From contig NZ_AMRX01000007.1 of the NCBI RefSeq assembly GCF_000300815.1, positions 248,001-312,000 on the forward strand: 64,000 bases of DNA, written 5' to 3'. Source of the stretch: Gayadomonas joobiniege G7 (GTDB lineage: Bacteria; Pseudomonadota; Gammaproteobacteria; Enterobacterales; Alteromonadaceae). Position numbers and translations under genes: made by a program. Numbering within the stretch: position 1 is the stretch's first letter; every line of letters starts with the position of its first letter. Under the pieces are notes generated by a model. The model saw only the letters and a program-made list of their open reading frames with translations. It did no database searches and was not told where the DNA came from. Below, piece after piece: positions 8,466 through 18,655 of the stretch.

Positions 8466-11366
8466 ATGAACAACAACTTATCCAAATTAACTATGGCTAT
8501 CCTCTCTGCTACTTTGGTCGGACTGCCATTCACCACTCAGGCTCAAGAAACCCCATCAGAAGACTTAGAAGTTATCCAAGTTAAAGGTATGGCGGGCAGT
8601 ATGGCTGAGTCGGCCAGGCAAAAACGGTTTAATACACGCATTGTTGATGCCGTTGTTGCTGAAGACATTGGTAAATTACCAGACAATAATATCGCAGAGG
8701 CACTTCAGCGTATTACCGGGGTCTCCATAAGCACGAATTTTGGTGTCGGAGAATCAGTCACTATACGAGGCATTTCACAGAACAGAGTCGAGCTAAACGG
8801 TCGCTCGACTTCAGGTAGTGGTCGCGGTGGTATCAGTTTAGAAGACTTTCCGTCGAGCTTCTTAAAAACAGTTGAAGTCATTAAATCGCCCACCCCGGAA
8901 ATGATTGAAGGTGCGTTAGGCGGTACGATTAACATGAAAACGGTTCGTCCGCTTGAGCTAAACGAACCAACTATCGCTTTTACCCTTGATGGGGAATACG
9001 CGGATAAAACTGAAAATTGGGCGCCTCGATTTAATGTCTCAGCAGGCTCAAATTGGGATTTGGGGGATGCTGGTAGTTTTGGTGCATCAGCTGTTTTAGC
9101 ATACCAAGACCGAGAACTGCGCCGCGACGAATTTTTTAACTTGATCACGCCAACGGAGCTCGATTTTGATGGTGATGGTAACAGTGAGCAAGCGAATACA
9201 GCGAGTGGTAACTTTTTAGTCCGCAGCCAAAATACGGTTGAACAAAAAACGGAACAGCGCGAGCGAACTGCTTACGGTATTTCACTGCAATGGGCCCCAA
9301 AAAACGCCGAAGGATTTATCTATCTAGATATCAACACCACTGAGCTAGATGGTGGCCAAGAAGCCTACTCAGTGTTAAATGATAGTAAAGATTACTCCGA
9401 TTTGGTGTTAGCGGACGCCTACGGTGATAGTGAGGGACAGTTACACAATTTTGGCTCTGGCAGTGTGTTTGTACAACCAAAAACCTGGGCTGATTTTACC
9501 ACCAATGATTCTACGTCAAATGCTTTAGGTGGTGAGTTTTTACTCAATGATAGCGTTAAGTTATCGGGTGAAATTGCCTATACTAAATCAGATGCATTAC
9601 AGACAAAATCTGAGTTTAACTTACGCCCAATATCCCGAGATCAGTACGAAGCGGATGGCACTATTACCGAGCACCTATTTACTATCACTATGACTCAGGA
9701 AGGTGATAAAATCCCTGGTTTAGCATTTTCTGACCCAGATGCTTTATTAGATCCAAACAATCTAGCGATCCGCCAATTTACCCACCAAACTTACCAGACA
9801 GATAACGAAGAAACAGCGATTCGTTTAGACGTAGAATATAGCGAACCATTTGGTATTAACTTTATTCGTAACTTTAAAGCAGGTGTTCGAACCACAGATC
9901 GAGATTACGAATTAGACCGCTATGACTTGCGTAATAACGGCAGTGAGCTTAAAAACTTGCAAACCAGTGTGTCTTACGATGGTGTGGTACGTCCAACATG
10001 GGCTGACGAATTTAATGATACCTATGGTGGTTTTAAGGAAATCAACCACGCTAATTCGTTCGACCAGACAGGCATTTCTGGCAGTAACGCATTAACGCAT
10101 TATTGGGTTTACGATGGTGCCCTGTTAGCTTACGACATCAATGGTACCTACGAAAAAGTTAAACAAATGCTGGCTGGAAGCAGCCATGAACTAACGGGCA
10201 GTTTAGCCGACAACATGGTGCGTAATACCGGCTCGTATGCCAAAATCAATGAAGAAACTAGAGCCATTTATGGACAGTTTGAACTAGACTTTGACGAACT
10301 TACCGCTGTCGTTGGTGCAAGGTACGTCACCACAGATCTTGTTTCTAGCACATACGATCAAACCGGCGAGCATGACTACTCTGATTTATTGCCCAGTTTA
10401 AACGTGACTTATAATTTATCACAAGAAACCCTGTTACGATTTGCCGCAGCCAAAGTAATGCGTCGGGGTGATTTTAGTGAACTAAGCCCAGCATTAAACG
10501 TTGATAACTCCTTAGTGACTGGGTCTCAAGGCTCATACAAACTCGACCCTTACCGTATTACCCAATATGATTTTTCAGCAGAACACTATTTTGGCAATGG
10601 TGGTATGGCGTCGGCAGCGATTTTTTACAAAGACGTACAATCCTTTACCGTCAGTAGCAGCTCTTGTATCGCACATCCAAATACAGTGGCCGATCAAAAC
10701 GTTACCGAGTATGTAAATGTTTGTCTACTGGACAATGCTGGCGTCAGCCAAGATGATGTGAGATATGCAACCGGTAACCAAGACTTGGCCTACGTAGAAG
10801 CTCAGCGAGACGCTGGCCTGACAGGTATTGTTATTGATACCGATGTAAATGGCGGTAGTGGTGAAGTCGTTGGTTTAGAACTTGCCTACCAGCAGCAACT
10901 TGACTTTATTCCAGGGCTTGGTTTTGCGACCAACTACACCTACGCAGATAGCGAGCAACCAGATGGTAACCCTCTGTTAGATATTTCTAACCATACCTTT
11001 AACGGACAAGTTTATTGGGAGCATGAGGGGTTTCAAGTCAGGGTCGCTTATAATTGGCGCGACAAATATTTAGACACGCAAGACGAAAAACGTGTGCGTC
11101 CTGTCGGTGCACTGGCAACGGGTATTTACAATCGCACTAATCCAGATGAGGACTATTTTGATCCAACCCTTGGGAATAACTACCGTGATTCTCGCGGCCA
11201 GTTTGATGTATCAGCCAGTTATGACGTCGATGAACATTTTACCTTAATTGCCAACGCAGTAAACTTAACTGGCGAGCCAATTCGTCAGGTCACTGAGCTA
11301 AATAGCATCTGGCTTTACAGTGAATCAGATCGCCGCATTACATTAGGCGTTCGAGCCAAGTTTTAA
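8466..11366 (+). CDS. TonB-dependent receptor, probable alginate-oligosaccharide uptake
   Basis: A 966-residue outer-membrane receptor. A signal peptide (cleavage likely after FTTQA, residue about 26) is followed by the plug domain: a IQVKG segment, then VVAEDIGKLPDNNIAEALQR, TIRGIS and VEVIKSPTPEMIEGALGGTI, all standard for sugar-type receptors. The barrel ends in the usual aromatic-type C-terminus (RRITLGVRAKF). Large receptors of this class import oligosaccharides in Alteromonadales; here the PL7 lipoprotein follows and PL6 diverges, so alginate oligomers are the probable cargo. The ATG has CCGGAG about 9 bases upstream. It is probably controlled by the operators at 8323 and 8361. Confidence 0.88.
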   Translation: MNNNLSKLTMAILSATLVGLPFTTQAQETPSEDLEVIQVKGMAGSMAESARQKRFNTRIVDAVVAEDIGKLPDNNIAEALQRITGVSISTNFGVGESVTIRGISQNRVELNGRSTSGSGRGGISLEDFPSSFLKTVEVIKSPTPEMIEGALGGTINMKTVRPLELNEPTIAFTLDGEYADKTENWAPRFNVSAGSNWDLGDAGSFGASAVLAYQDRELRRDEFFNLITPTELDFDGDGNSEQANTASGNFLVRSQNTVEQKTEQRERTAYGISLQWAPKNAEGFIYLDINTTELDGGQEAYSVLNDSKDYSDLVLADAYGDSEGQLHNFGSGSVFVQPKTWADFTTNDSTSNALGGEFLLNDSVKLSGEIAYTKSDALQTKSEFNLRPISRDQYEADGTITEHLFTITMTQEGDKIPGLAFSDPDALLDPNNLAIRQFTHQTYQTDNEETAIRLDVEYSEPFGINFIRNFKAGVRTTDRDYELDRYDLRNNGSELKNLQTSVSYDGVVRPTWADEFNDTYGGFKEINHANSFDQTGISGSNALTHYWVYDGALLAYDINGTYEKVKQMLAGSSHELTGSLADNMVRNTGSYAKINEETRAIYGQFELDFDELTAVVGARYVTTDLVSSTYDQTGEHDYSDLLPSLNVTYNLSQETLLRFAAAKVMRRGDFSELSPALNVDNSLVTGSQGSYKLDPYRITQYDFSAEHYFGNGGMASAAIFYKDVQSFTVSSSSCIAHPNTVADQNVTEYVNVCLLDNAGVSQDDVRYATGNQDLAYVEAQRDAGLTGIVIDTDVNGGSGEVVGLELAYQQQLDFIPGLGFATNYTYADSEQPDGNPLLDISNHTFNGQVYWEHEGFQVRVAYNWRDKYLDTQDEKRVRPVGALATGIYNRTNPDEDYFDPTLGNNYRDSRGQFDVSASYDVDEHFTLIANAVNLTGEPIRQVTELNSIWLYSESDRRITLGVRAKF

Positions 11367-11374
11367 CCTGTTTT

Positions 11375-11431
11375 AGCAGAAACCAGACGTTAAATTAGTT
11401 TCTTGTCCCCGTTACTAGTTAGGTTTCTGCT
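11375..11431 (+). terminator. Inverted repeat after the receptor gene, partial terminator candidate
   Basis: AGCAGAAACC at 11375-11384 pairs exactly with GGTTTCTGCT at 11422-11431 over a 37-base loop, followed by CTTTTATT. The long loop makes it a weak terminator; it may trim or attenuate transcription between the receptor and the PL7 gene. Confidence 0.4.
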
Positions 11432-11497
11432 CTTTTATTCTGCTTGACCCTATTTTGATTTGGGTCGATTAAACAACCAAAATAATGGAGCTATAAT

Positions 11498-12610
11498 ATG
11501 ATTCGTGCTAAACAAAGCGCTTTAGTGTGTTTGACGAGTGCTTGTGGGCTCATATTAAGCGCCTGTGGTGATTCACAACCAAAATCACCACAGGTAAACA
11601 ATGAGCCAGATTCAGTACTTACTCCCGGCCAAGTGTTTGATCTGAGTAAATGGAATTTAACGATACCGTTAGATCTCGATAATAGCGGCAATGCCGATAC
11701 GATTAGCTCAGCTGATTTAGCTAACTACCAAATTGCTGATTTTTTTTATCTTGATAAAAACCAACATATGGTTTTTGCTGCGCCCAATAAAGCGATAACC
11801 ACGCCAAACTCTACCAATACAAGAAGTGAACTAAGACAAGTATTTGATGAAGACACCGACGATAAAGTTGGCACACGTAATCCAAAAAGTTATTTTGCCT
11901 TAGCATCCAACCCAGAGGCCGAAAAATTTGCATCGATTGGCGCACGTATGCAAGCAACATTAAAAGTTAATCATGTTTCGGTTAACGCCAAGTATGGTGA
12001 CAAACCACCCGCTTATTCGGTTGTTGTCGGACAAATTCATGCCGGAAAGTTAGACGAACTGCGGGATCTGGAATCTGGTTTTGGATGGGGCAATGAACCA
12101 TTAAAAATCTATTATAAAAAATACCCACATCATGCCACTGGTTCAGTATTTTGGAATTACGAACGCAATTTAACCAAAGATGATCCAAACCGGATAGACA
12201 TCGCATATCCAGTATGGGGAGATGGCTGGAACAGTGATGCTGATCCCGGCAAAACGGGTATCGCTCTAGGTGAAACATTTAGTTACACAGTGAATGTCTC
12301 TGGAGATATAATGTACTTAGAGTTTTCTTCTGCTAATCATGCAACGGTGAAACACCAGATAAACTTAGCCAATAATCTAGATGCAAATGGCCAAATTGAT
12401 GAGTATGATCAAAAAGATGGTTACCGAAAGGACTGGCTATTTTTTAAAGCCGGTGCGTATAATCAATGTAGTTCCAAAGATGCCCCATCATTTCGCTACC
12501 CAGCTTGTCCGGGTACTGGCGATTGGCAAACAGATAAAGCAGATGGCAATTATACAAGCGTAACCTTCTCGCGTTTAGAATTAACTGCGCCCGTCGCTAT
12601 GAATAAATAA
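11498..12610 (+). CDS. PL7 alginate lyase lipoprotein
   Basis: A 370-residue alginate lyase of family PL7 (jelly-roll, alginate_lyase2). The N-terminus is a lipoprotein signal ending in LSAC (Cys22), followed by a short linker and the single catalytic domain starting at FDLSKWNLTIP. Three PL7 signatures are visible: RSELRQ, GQIH (catalytic His) and FFKAGAYNQ (catalytic Tyr). It probably sits at the outer membrane and makes the oligomers taken up by the receptor just upstream. The ATG follows TGGAG at normal spacing. It lies 130 bases after the receptor and 67 before the LacI gene. Confidence 0.92.
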   Translation: MIRAKQSALVCLTSACGLILSACGDSQPKSPQVNNEPDSVLTPGQVFDLSKWNLTIPLDLDNSGNADTISSADLANYQIADFFYLDKNQHMVFAAPNKAITTPNSTNTRSELRQVFDEDTDDKVGTRNPKSYFALASNPEAEKFASIGARMQATLKVNHVSVNAKYGDKPPAYSVVVGQIHAGKLDELRDLESGFGWGNEPLKIYYKKYPHHATGSVFWNYERNLTKDDPNRIDIAYPVWGDGWNSDADPGKTGIALGETFSYTVNVSGDIMYLEFSSANHATVKHQINLANNLDANGQIDEYDQKDGYRKDWLFFKAGAYNQCSSKDAPSFRYPACPGTGDWQTDKADGNYTSVTFSRLELTAPVAMNK

Positions 12611-12635
12611 ACCGCCAGAACCAAAAAACCAACTT

Positions 12636-12657
12636 CAGGCATCTTAATTGATGCCTG
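12636..12657 (+). other. Hairpin between the PL7 and LacI genes
   Basis: CAGGCATC / GATGCCTG 8-bp perfect stem with a 6-base loop and no T-tract. It lies just upstream of the regulator's ribosome site, so it may set the relative expression of the two genes by protecting or exposing mRNA ends. Confidence 0.4.
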
Positions 12658-12677
12658 CAAGCAAGGTGATGATGTAA

Positions 12678-13700
12678 ATGACTAAAAAAGTACGACTTAT
12701 TGATGTAGCAACAAAAGCAGGTGTTTCTAAAAGCACAGCCTCTCAATTTTTAAATGGGCGCTTTGACTTTATGTCATTAGAAACCCGTTTAAGAATACAA
12801 AAAACCATTCAAGAACTAAATTATGTTCCGAACAACTTTGCACGCAGCTTAAAAACGAATAAGACCCGCATTTTGGGGGTGATCGTACGGGATATCTCTA
12901 GCAATTATACCGGTCAAGCGATCCGCGGAATGGATGATTATTGTAAAAATCATGGTTATGATTTAATCATTTACAATACCGACTTTGACCCAAAAACTGA
13001 AGAAAGTGCGATTAAAGCCCTTTGCCGGCTCAATGTAGACGGTATTATTATCGCCTCTTGCGGTAGCAACGCCCAATTTATCGAAGAAACCTCACGCAAC
13101 ACAGTACCTGTGATCCAATTTCAATTAGAGCACGAAGATTGTGATACCAGTGTCGTTGTAGCTGATTACAAAAGAGCATCTTTTAACGCCACCAAATACT
13201 TAATTGAGCTGGGTCATAAAGATATTTGTTTTGTTACTCAACCATTTGAAACCGTTAACTCTCGCCGAGAAAAATACCTTGGTTTTGTTGACGCCCACAA
13301 AAAATTATCGGTTCCGATGAGAGAAGATTTAATAATTTATTGGGATCGTAAAAGTGGCTTGCAGACAAACCCACTCGATTTACTGGATACTGAGCAACCA
13401 GCTACGGCATTTTTCACCCAGCAAACCGCTATTACCATGGATATATTAAAGTTGTTTAATAAAGCAAATGTTCAACTGCCAGAACATGCCTCTTTATTAG
13501 GTTTTGAAGATATTCCTAATGCTGAGTTTTTTACCGTCCCCATCAGCGTAATTAAGCAACAACCCTATGAAATCGGCGAGCAGGCAGCCCGGTTATTAAT
13601 TACCAAACTTGACCATCCTAAATCCTTTAATACACGTATTCAGATCCCCTGTGAGTTAGTCCTTAGAGATTCATGTGGTCGCCCTAAAATAAAACTTTAG
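12678..13700 (+). CDS. LacI-family transcriptional regulator of the alginate locus
   Basis: A 340-residue LacI/GalR regulator. The N-terminal helix-turn-helix (LIDVATKAGVSKSTASQFLN, residues 7-26) is followed by a hinge (NYVPNNFARSLKTNKTRILG) and a periplasmic-binding-protein-like sensor domain. An in-frame stop immediately before the ATG at 12678 fixes the start; AAGGTGATG serves as ribosome site. As the last gene of the right arm it most likely binds the TAAACCGGTTTA palindromes and responds to a uronate intermediate. Target and ligand are inferred from position. Confidence 0.88.
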   Translation: MTKKVRLIDVATKAGVSKSTASQFLNGRFDFMSLETRLRIQKTIQELNYVPNNFARSLKTNKTRILGVIVRDISSNYTGQAIRGMDDYCKNHGYDLIIYNTDFDPKTEESAIKALCRLNVDGIIIASCGSNAQFIEETSRNTVPVIQFQLEHEDCDTSVVVADYKRASFNATKYLIELGHKDICFVTQPFETVNSRREKYLGFVDAHKKLSVPMREDLIIYWDRKSGLQTNPLDLLDTEQPATAFFTQQTAITMDILKLFNKANVQLPEHASLLGFEDIPNAEFFTVPISVIKQQPYEIGEQAARLLITKLDHPKSFNTRIQIPCELVLRDSCGRPKIKL

Positions 13701-13704
13701 GGCT
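13682..13704. terminator. Bidirectional terminator between LacI and oxidoreductase genes
   Basis: GCCCTAAA / TTTAGGGC stem with loop ATAAAAC, overlapping the LacI stop codon; the right side runs into TTTGTTATTTT. It separates two convergent genes. Confidence 0.6.
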
Positions 13705-13712
13705 CAAGTTTG

Positions 13713-14675
13713 TTATTTTATCTGCTCTAAAACCGTCTGCATGGTTTGCATTACTTCGCGGGTAAATGCATGCGTCACTAAACTACTTTGTATTTTGCCT
13801 TCTCTGATGCAGCGTTCGGCTTCTTCAATCTCATATTCAAACCCATTAATGGCAAAGGGGCACTGAACCTCAAGACTATGGTTTGGTGTGACTAAACGAA
13901 CTTGTTGCGATTCCCAAAAACCGCCTTGAATCTCGATATGGCCGTTTTCACCAAACAGGTAAAGCACATTATCCGTGCTCAATTGGATGGTACAGGTATA
14001 TTGTGCGATACGGCCCCCGCTAAAGCCTAAATTGGCACACACCATTTCTTCAACACCAGTTTCGCCAATATGCCCCATCGCCTGTATGCTATGCGGCGCT
14101 TCACCCATAAACCAGTGGGCAGTTGCTACATTATAAACGCCCATATCCAATTGAGTACCACCTGCTAGTTCTGGCCGATATAATCTATGTTCGGGTTTAT
14201 TAGGTGCGGTAAAACCAAAGGTTGAGCGGATCAACTTAATCTCACCAATAATGCCCTCATCTAACCACAACTTTACTTGCTGATAAGCCGGTAAAAATAC
14301 CGACCATAAAGCTTCCATTAAAAAAAGGCCTTTTTCAGTCGCCAGTTGTTGCATCTGCTCAACTTCCGCTAAATTGACCCCGAGTGGTTTTTCGCATAAA
14401 ACGTGCTTCCCGGCATTCAAACTCGCTAAAACCTGATGAACATGAAAATTATGTGTTGTCGCTATGTATATAGCATCCACATCTGGGTGTTGATAAACTT
14501 GTTGATAGTCATCATAAAAATCTTCAGCACCGTATAGGCGGGCAAAGTTTTCGGCTTTTACCATACTGCGACTCGCCACTGCAACAATACGACCAAGTTC
14601 TTGTCCTTGTAGAGCTTGTGCAAATCTGTGTGCAATGACACCTGGGCCAATGACTGCCCAGCGGATATCTGACAT
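13713..14675 (-). CDS. Gfo/Idh/MocA-family oxidoreductase
   Basis: A 320-residue NAD(P)-dependent dehydrogenase. The Rossmann motif VIGPGVIAHRFAQAL lies at the N-terminus and the family signature HVLCEKPLGV near residue 95, with a C-terminal alpha/beta domain. It resembles the dihydrodiol-dehydrogenase-like branch; the substrate is unknown. It begins 18 bases after lnt on the same strand and has GGGAG before its ATG, so it is probably the last gene of the miaB-to-lnt operon. It converges on the alginate LacI gene but is not obviously part of that locus. Confidence 0.82.
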   Translation of the reverse strand: MSDIRWAVIGPGVIAHRFAQALQGQELGRIVAVASRSMVKAENFARLYGAEDFYDDYQQVYQHPDVDAIYIATTHNFHVHQVLASLNAGKHVLCEKPLGVNLAEVEQMQQLATEKGLFLMEALWSVFLPAYQQVKLWLDEGIIGEIKLIRSTFGFTAPNKPEHRLYRPELAGGTQLDMGVYNVATAHWFMGEAPHSIQAMGHIGETGVEEMVCANLGFSGGRIAQYTCTIQLSTDNVLYLFGENGHIEIQGGFWESQQVRLVTPNHSLEVQCPFAINGFEYEIEEAERCIREGKIQSSLVTHAFTREVMQTMQTVLEQIK

Positions 14676-14693
14676 AGAGACTCCCTATAGCTT

Positions 14694-16226
14694 TTATGGG
14701 TACTTTTTAAAACGCTGACGGTTCAATAATAAGACGAATATCAATAAAATGAAACTCATGGCGGTTACTATCCGGTCGCCATAGGCTCGATAGAATGTGG
14801 CTCTGTGTTTTATTTGAAGTTGATAGCGCAAAACTGTTTCGATAAATTGCTCTGCTTTTTTAACAACGTTTCCCTGCTCATCAATCACAGCAGTGATACC
14901 CGTATTAGTACTTCGAATAACTGGGATGCCTAACTCAAGCGCGCGCATTCGGGCAATCTCTAAATGCTGATGAGGCCCTTTGGAGCGCCCAAACCAAGCA
15001 TCATTGCTCAAGGTTAAAATAAAATCTGTTTGCTCTGTTAAATTGTCTCTAACCTGGCGACTAAAGAGTATTTCATAACATAAAGCAGGCGTCATAAAAT
15101 AACCATTCGCCAACAATGGTGGCTGTTTATAATCCCCGCGGTCAAACGACGAAAAAGGCAAATCAAAAATCGGCGCCAAATTTCGTAACAGATCCTCAAA
15201 CGGCACAAATTCACCAATCGGCAGCAAATGGTGTTTATTGAACCGATTGGCATGCCCATGGCTATACTGACCGCCCGTTTGCTCCGGTGAAACTTGCCCA
15301 AGTACAATAATGCTGTTAAAAAATTCACCGCTCAACGGACGGTAATCTATGATCCCTGTGACCAATGCCGTGTTGTTGTAGGCAGCGGCTTGATCAATAT
15401 TAATTAAATAGTCTTGGGCATTGGGCTCAATAGAAGGCACAGCAGCTTCGGGCCAAATAACAATGTCAGATTCATTATAATAAGGTCGGCTCATATCCTG
15501 ATATTTAAGCATGGTCGGCCATAGGTATTCAGGTTGCCAACGATTTTCCTGCGCAACATTGCCTTGCACTAAAGTCAAATTAACGGGCGCTTTATCAATC
15601 GACTGTGTTTGGGGTGGTGGCAATAAAAAGACAGGTAGTGCTATCATCAATAGTCCTGCCAATATTTGCCAGCGCGCTTTGCTGATCCCCGCGGCAATTG
15701 CACAACTGGCTAAAACCATTAAAAAAGTCACCCCAGTTTCGCCGAAGTAGACAAATAAATTTGCAAATGGACTGTCAATCTGACTGTAGCCCGGTGATAG
15801 CCAACTAAACCCAGTTAACACATGGCTCCGCAAATACTCTGCGCCTGCCCAAAATGGCGCAATTAAATAAATACTATGATTAAGGTATCGGCTGGCTTTT
15901 TTGGCAAGCCAAACGGGTAAAACAAAATATATCGACAAATAAGCTGCCAATATCCCTATCATAACGACAGAGCCAATTAACGGAACACCGCCGTGTTCAG
16001 ATAAGCTGACATGAATCCAAGACAACCCAATGCCAAACCAGCCAAGAGAAAACGAGAATAGATAAGCGGCTGCTGTTTTAGCTGGCTGCTGCCAAGCAAA
16101 ATAAATAATCAGCGGCAGTGCAAACCAAACCAGCGCGTAATAAGAAAACGGTGCGAATGCCAAAGTTGCTGTACCACCAGCTGCAAATAACCCAGATGGT
16201 ACTGCTAAGGCATAACCTGATTTCAA
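14694..16226 (-). CDS. lnt: Apolipoprotein N-acyltransferase
   Basis: Lnt adds the third acyl chain to the N-terminal cysteine of lipoproteins in the inner membrane. The 510-residue protein has several N-terminal membrane segments and a periplasmic nitrilase domain with the expected Glu-Lys-Cys residues: VIWPEAAVPS, FNKHHLLPIGEFVP and ALCYEILFS. A final membrane helix (VTAMSFILLIFVLLLN) closes the protein. Its ATG overlaps the corC stop by four bases (ATGA), indicating translational coupling. Confidence 0.95.
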   Translation of the reverse strand: MKSGYALAVPSGLFAAGGTATLAFAPFSYYALVWFALPLIIYFAWQQPAKTAAAYLFSFSLGWFGIGLSWIHVSLSEHGGVPLIGSVVMIGILAAYLSIYFVLPVWLAKKASRYLNHSIYLIAPFWAGAEYLRSHVLTGFSWLSPGYSQIDSPFANLFVYFGETGVTFLMVLASCAIAAGISKARWQILAGLLMIALPVFLLPPPQTQSIDKAPVNLTLVQGNVAQENRWQPEYLWPTMLKYQDMSRPYYNESDIVIWPEAAVPSIEPNAQDYLINIDQAAAYNNTALVTGIIDYRPLSGEFFNSIIVLGQVSPEQTGGQYSHGHANRFNKHHLLPIGEFVPFEDLLRNLAPIFDLPFSSFDRGDYKQPPLLANGYFMTPALCYEILFSRQVRDNLTEQTDFILTLSNDAWFGRSKGPHQHLEIARMRALELGIPVIRSTNTGITAVIDEQGNVVKKAEQFIETVLRYQLQIKHRATFYRAYGDRIVTAMSFILLIFVLLLNRQRFKKYP

Positions 16227-17101
16227 CTGATATCGTCCTTGTCGTCTTGTTGGTTTTTAGGCAAAGTGACCTGTAATTGGATAAGTCGGCGTCCATCACA
16301 ACTGGCGACTTTAAATGAAAAGCCGTCGATTTCAATTGATTCGCCTTTATTCGGAACATGACCAAATGCTTGGATCACCATACCGCCAACGGTATCTATA
16401 TCTTGTGATTGCCATTTGGTTTTAAAATAATCGTTAAACTCTTCAATTTCGGTCAACGCATTTACGCTATACACATACCGGGTGATTTTACGGATATCTT
16501 CAGGCTCAACGGCATCATGTTCGTCTTCAATTTCACCAACGATAAGTTCTAGAATATCTTCGATGGTAACTAAACCAGAAACACTGCCAAATTCATCAAT
16601 GACAATTGCCATATGATATCTTTCTTTGCGAAAGTCTTTTAACAAAATATCTAGGCGTTTACTTTCGGGCACAACAACCGCTGGTCTTAACAACTCTTCA
16701 AAGCTGAAATTTTCAAACCCGTTGTGATAAACAAATGCCAATAAGTCCTTAGCAAGTAAGATCCCTTCTACATGATCTTTATCATCACAGATCACCGGAA
16801 AACGGCTATGTGCGGATTCGATCATTATGGGTAAAAATTCTTCAACTAATTGTGACTTTTCGATCGTCACCATATGCGATCTTGGGATCATTACATCACG
16901 TACGCGCATTTCGGCAATATCCATTACCCCCTCGATCATGTCTTTAGTGTCTATATCGATCAAGGCGCGTTCAGCGGCTTCTTCAAATACTTCCTGTAAA
17001 TCTTCTCTGCTTTTCGGCTCCCCGGCAAACATCTGGCCAATTCGATCAAGCCATGATTTATTTTGAGAGCCGTTTGTAGAGTGAGGGTTGTCTTCGCTCA
17101 T
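16223..17101 (-). CDS. corC: CorC/YbeX, CBS-domain protein
   Basis: A 292-residue soluble protein of the HlyC/CorC family. It has paired CBS domains (from MRVRDVMIPRSHMVTIE to about FGSVSGLVTIEDILELIVGEI) and a C-terminal CorC_HlyC domain (VGGMVIQAFGHVPNKGE). There is no N-terminal DUF21 membrane part, as in E. coli YbeX, which is linked to Mg/Co efflux and ribosome metabolism. It sits between ybeY and lnt, the conserved gammaproteobacterial order. Confidence 0.93.
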   Translation of the reverse strand: MSEDNPHSTNGSQNKSWLDRIGQMFAGEPKSREDLQEVFEEAAERALIDIDTKDMIEGVMDIAEMRVRDVMIPRSHMVTIEKSQLVEEFLPIMIESAHSRFPVICDDKDHVEGILLAKDLLAFVYHNGFENFSFEELLRPAVVVPESKRLDILLKDFRKERYHMAIVIDEFGSVSGLVTIEDILELIVGEIEDEHDAVEPEDIRKITRYVYSVNALTEIEEFNDYFKTKWQSQDIDTVGGMVIQAFGHVPNKGESIEIDGFSFKVASCDGRRLIQLQVTLPKNQQDDKDDIS

Positions 17102-17136
17102 TGCGTTAAAATCTCTTTGCTTTGGGATAGATAGTT

Positions 17137-17613
17137 TTAATCAATATGGTAGGGGTCGTCAAACCCTAATTGTGTTAAAATTTTAATTTCGAGGTTTTCC
17201 ATTACCTGCGCGTCTTCTGCTTCAATATGATCATAACCCAGCAAATGTAAACATCCGTGCACGACCATGTGTGCCCAATGAGCTTTTGCCGTTTTATTTT
17301 GTGCAGCCGCTTCTGTAAAAACAACCTCTGCACAGATCACAAGATCACCGACAAACGGCAACTTAATAGTTAAACCGGGTGGGGACTGGAACGGAAACGA
17401 CAATACATTGGTCGCTTTGTTTTTACCTCGGTAGGCATGATTGAGTTGCTGGCTTTCGTTTGCATCTACAATGCGAATGCTTAACTCACTGTGGCCCTGT
17501 TCGGCCAGCGCTCGGCTGGCCCATAACCTAAATTCTTCTTCGCTGGGTAATTGATCAGTTTGAGTTGCAATTTGCAAGTCTAAGTCGACCCCAGCGGGAG
17601 GTTGCTCTGGCAT
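17137..17613 (-). CDS. ybeY: Endoribonuclease YbeY
   Basis: YbeY is a zinc-dependent endoribonuclease needed for 16S rRNA 3' maturation and 70S quality control. The 158-residue protein carries the metal motif [11 protein letters not shown] (three His) near the C-terminus and the conserved [14 protein letters not shown]. It starts 2 bases after the phoH stop, so the pair is probably co-translated. Confidence 0.95.
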   Translation of the reverse strand: MPEQPPAGVDLDLQIATQTDQLPSEEEFRLWASRALAEQGHSELSIRIVDANESQQLNHAYRGKNKATNVLSFPFQSPPGLTIKLPFVGDLVICAEVVFTEAAAQNKTAKAHWAHMVVHGCLHLLGYDHIEAEDAQVMENLEIKILTQLGFDDPYHID

Positions 17614-17615
17614 GA

Positions 17616-18635
17616 TTAGAGTTCTTTCGTTTTTTGTTGTTCAGCACGCTGCTGAGTTTCATCCCAACGCTCATAAGCATCAACCACTCGTTGCACAACC
17701 GGATGACGGACCACATCGTGAGAGCGGAAAAAGTTAAAACTAATGTCTTCAACATCTTTTAAAACTTCCACCGCGTGACGCAAACCAGATTTTTGCCCTT
17801 TCGGCAAATCAATTTGAGTAATATCCCCAGTGATCACAGCTTTAGAGTTAAAACCTATACGTGTTAAAAACATTTTCATCTGCTCTATAGTGGTATTTTG
17901 GCTTTCATCCAAAATCACAAACGCATCATTTAGAGTGCGTCCACGCATGTAGGCTAATGGCGCTATTTCAATTACGCTACGCTCAATTAAACGCTCTACC
18001 TTTTCGAATCCTAACATCTCAAACAAAGCGTCGTACAGCGGGCGTAAATAAGGATCAACCTTTTGGCTTAAATCCCCTGGTAAAAAGCCCAGCTTTTCTC
18101 CTGCTTCAACCGCCGGTCGTGTTAACAAGATGCGGCGTACCTCTTGACGTTCAAGTGCATCTACGGCACATGCGACCGCTAAATAGGTTTTACCTGTACC
18201 TGCTGGCCCAACACCAAAACAAATGTCGTTGGTTAATACGTTATGCACATATTTACTTTGGTTTGGATTACGCGGTTTGATCACACCGCGTTTGGTTTTT
18301 ATAAAAGCTTCTTTGCCTAAGTCTTCGTTATCCGCGGTTTGGTCCAATACTTTTAGCTCTTGGATAGCCAAATGCACCTGTTCCGAATCCAGTTCACTGG
18401 CTTTGCCTTTAACTATTTGTGTTTCCACATAAAGTTTTTTCAAAAGCTCAGCAACCGGTAAAATAACCGTTTGTTTTCCAGTAATTTTAAACTCGTTGTC
18501 CCGGTAACTGATCTCAACCCCTAAACGGCGTTCAATCTGCTTCAGGTTGTCATCAAATGGACCACACAGATTTGCTAATCGAAAGCGGTCTGCCGGTTCG
18601 AGAAATATTTCTATCGACTCGGTTTGGTTACTCAA
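17616..18635 (-). CDS. ybeZ: PhoH-like ATPase YbeZ
   Basis: A 339-residue PhoH-family ATPase that works with YbeY. It shows an N-terminal RNA-binding-like region, Walker [12 protein letters not shown] and Walker [11 protein letters not shown]. The start is TTG at 18635, five bases after a strong AAGGAAGG; no ATG fits. It follows miaB by 20 bases. Confidence 0.93.
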   Translation of the reverse strand: MSNQTESIEIFLEPADRFRLANLCGPFDDNLKQIERRLGVEISYRDNEFKITGKQTVILPVAELLKKLYVETQIVKGKASELDSEQVHLAIQELKVLDQTADNEDLGKEAFIKTKRGVIKPRNPNQSKYVHNVLTNDICFGVGPAGTGKTYLAVACAVDALERQEVRRILLTRPAVEAGEKLGFLPGDLSQKVDPYLRPLYDALFEMLGFEKVERLIERSVIEIAPLAYMRGRTLNDAFVILDESQNTTIEQMKMFLTRIGFNSKAVITGDITQIDLPKGQKSGLRHAVEVLKDVEDISFNFFRSHDVVRHPVVQRVVDAYERWDETQQRAEQQKTKEL

Positions 18636-18655
18636 AAAAACCTTCCTTATATTTG

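Noticed and set aside
13713-14675. Gfo/Idh gene as part of the alginate pathway
   Set aside because: It is on the opposite strand behind a terminator and only 18 bases after lnt, so it belongs to that operon by position.
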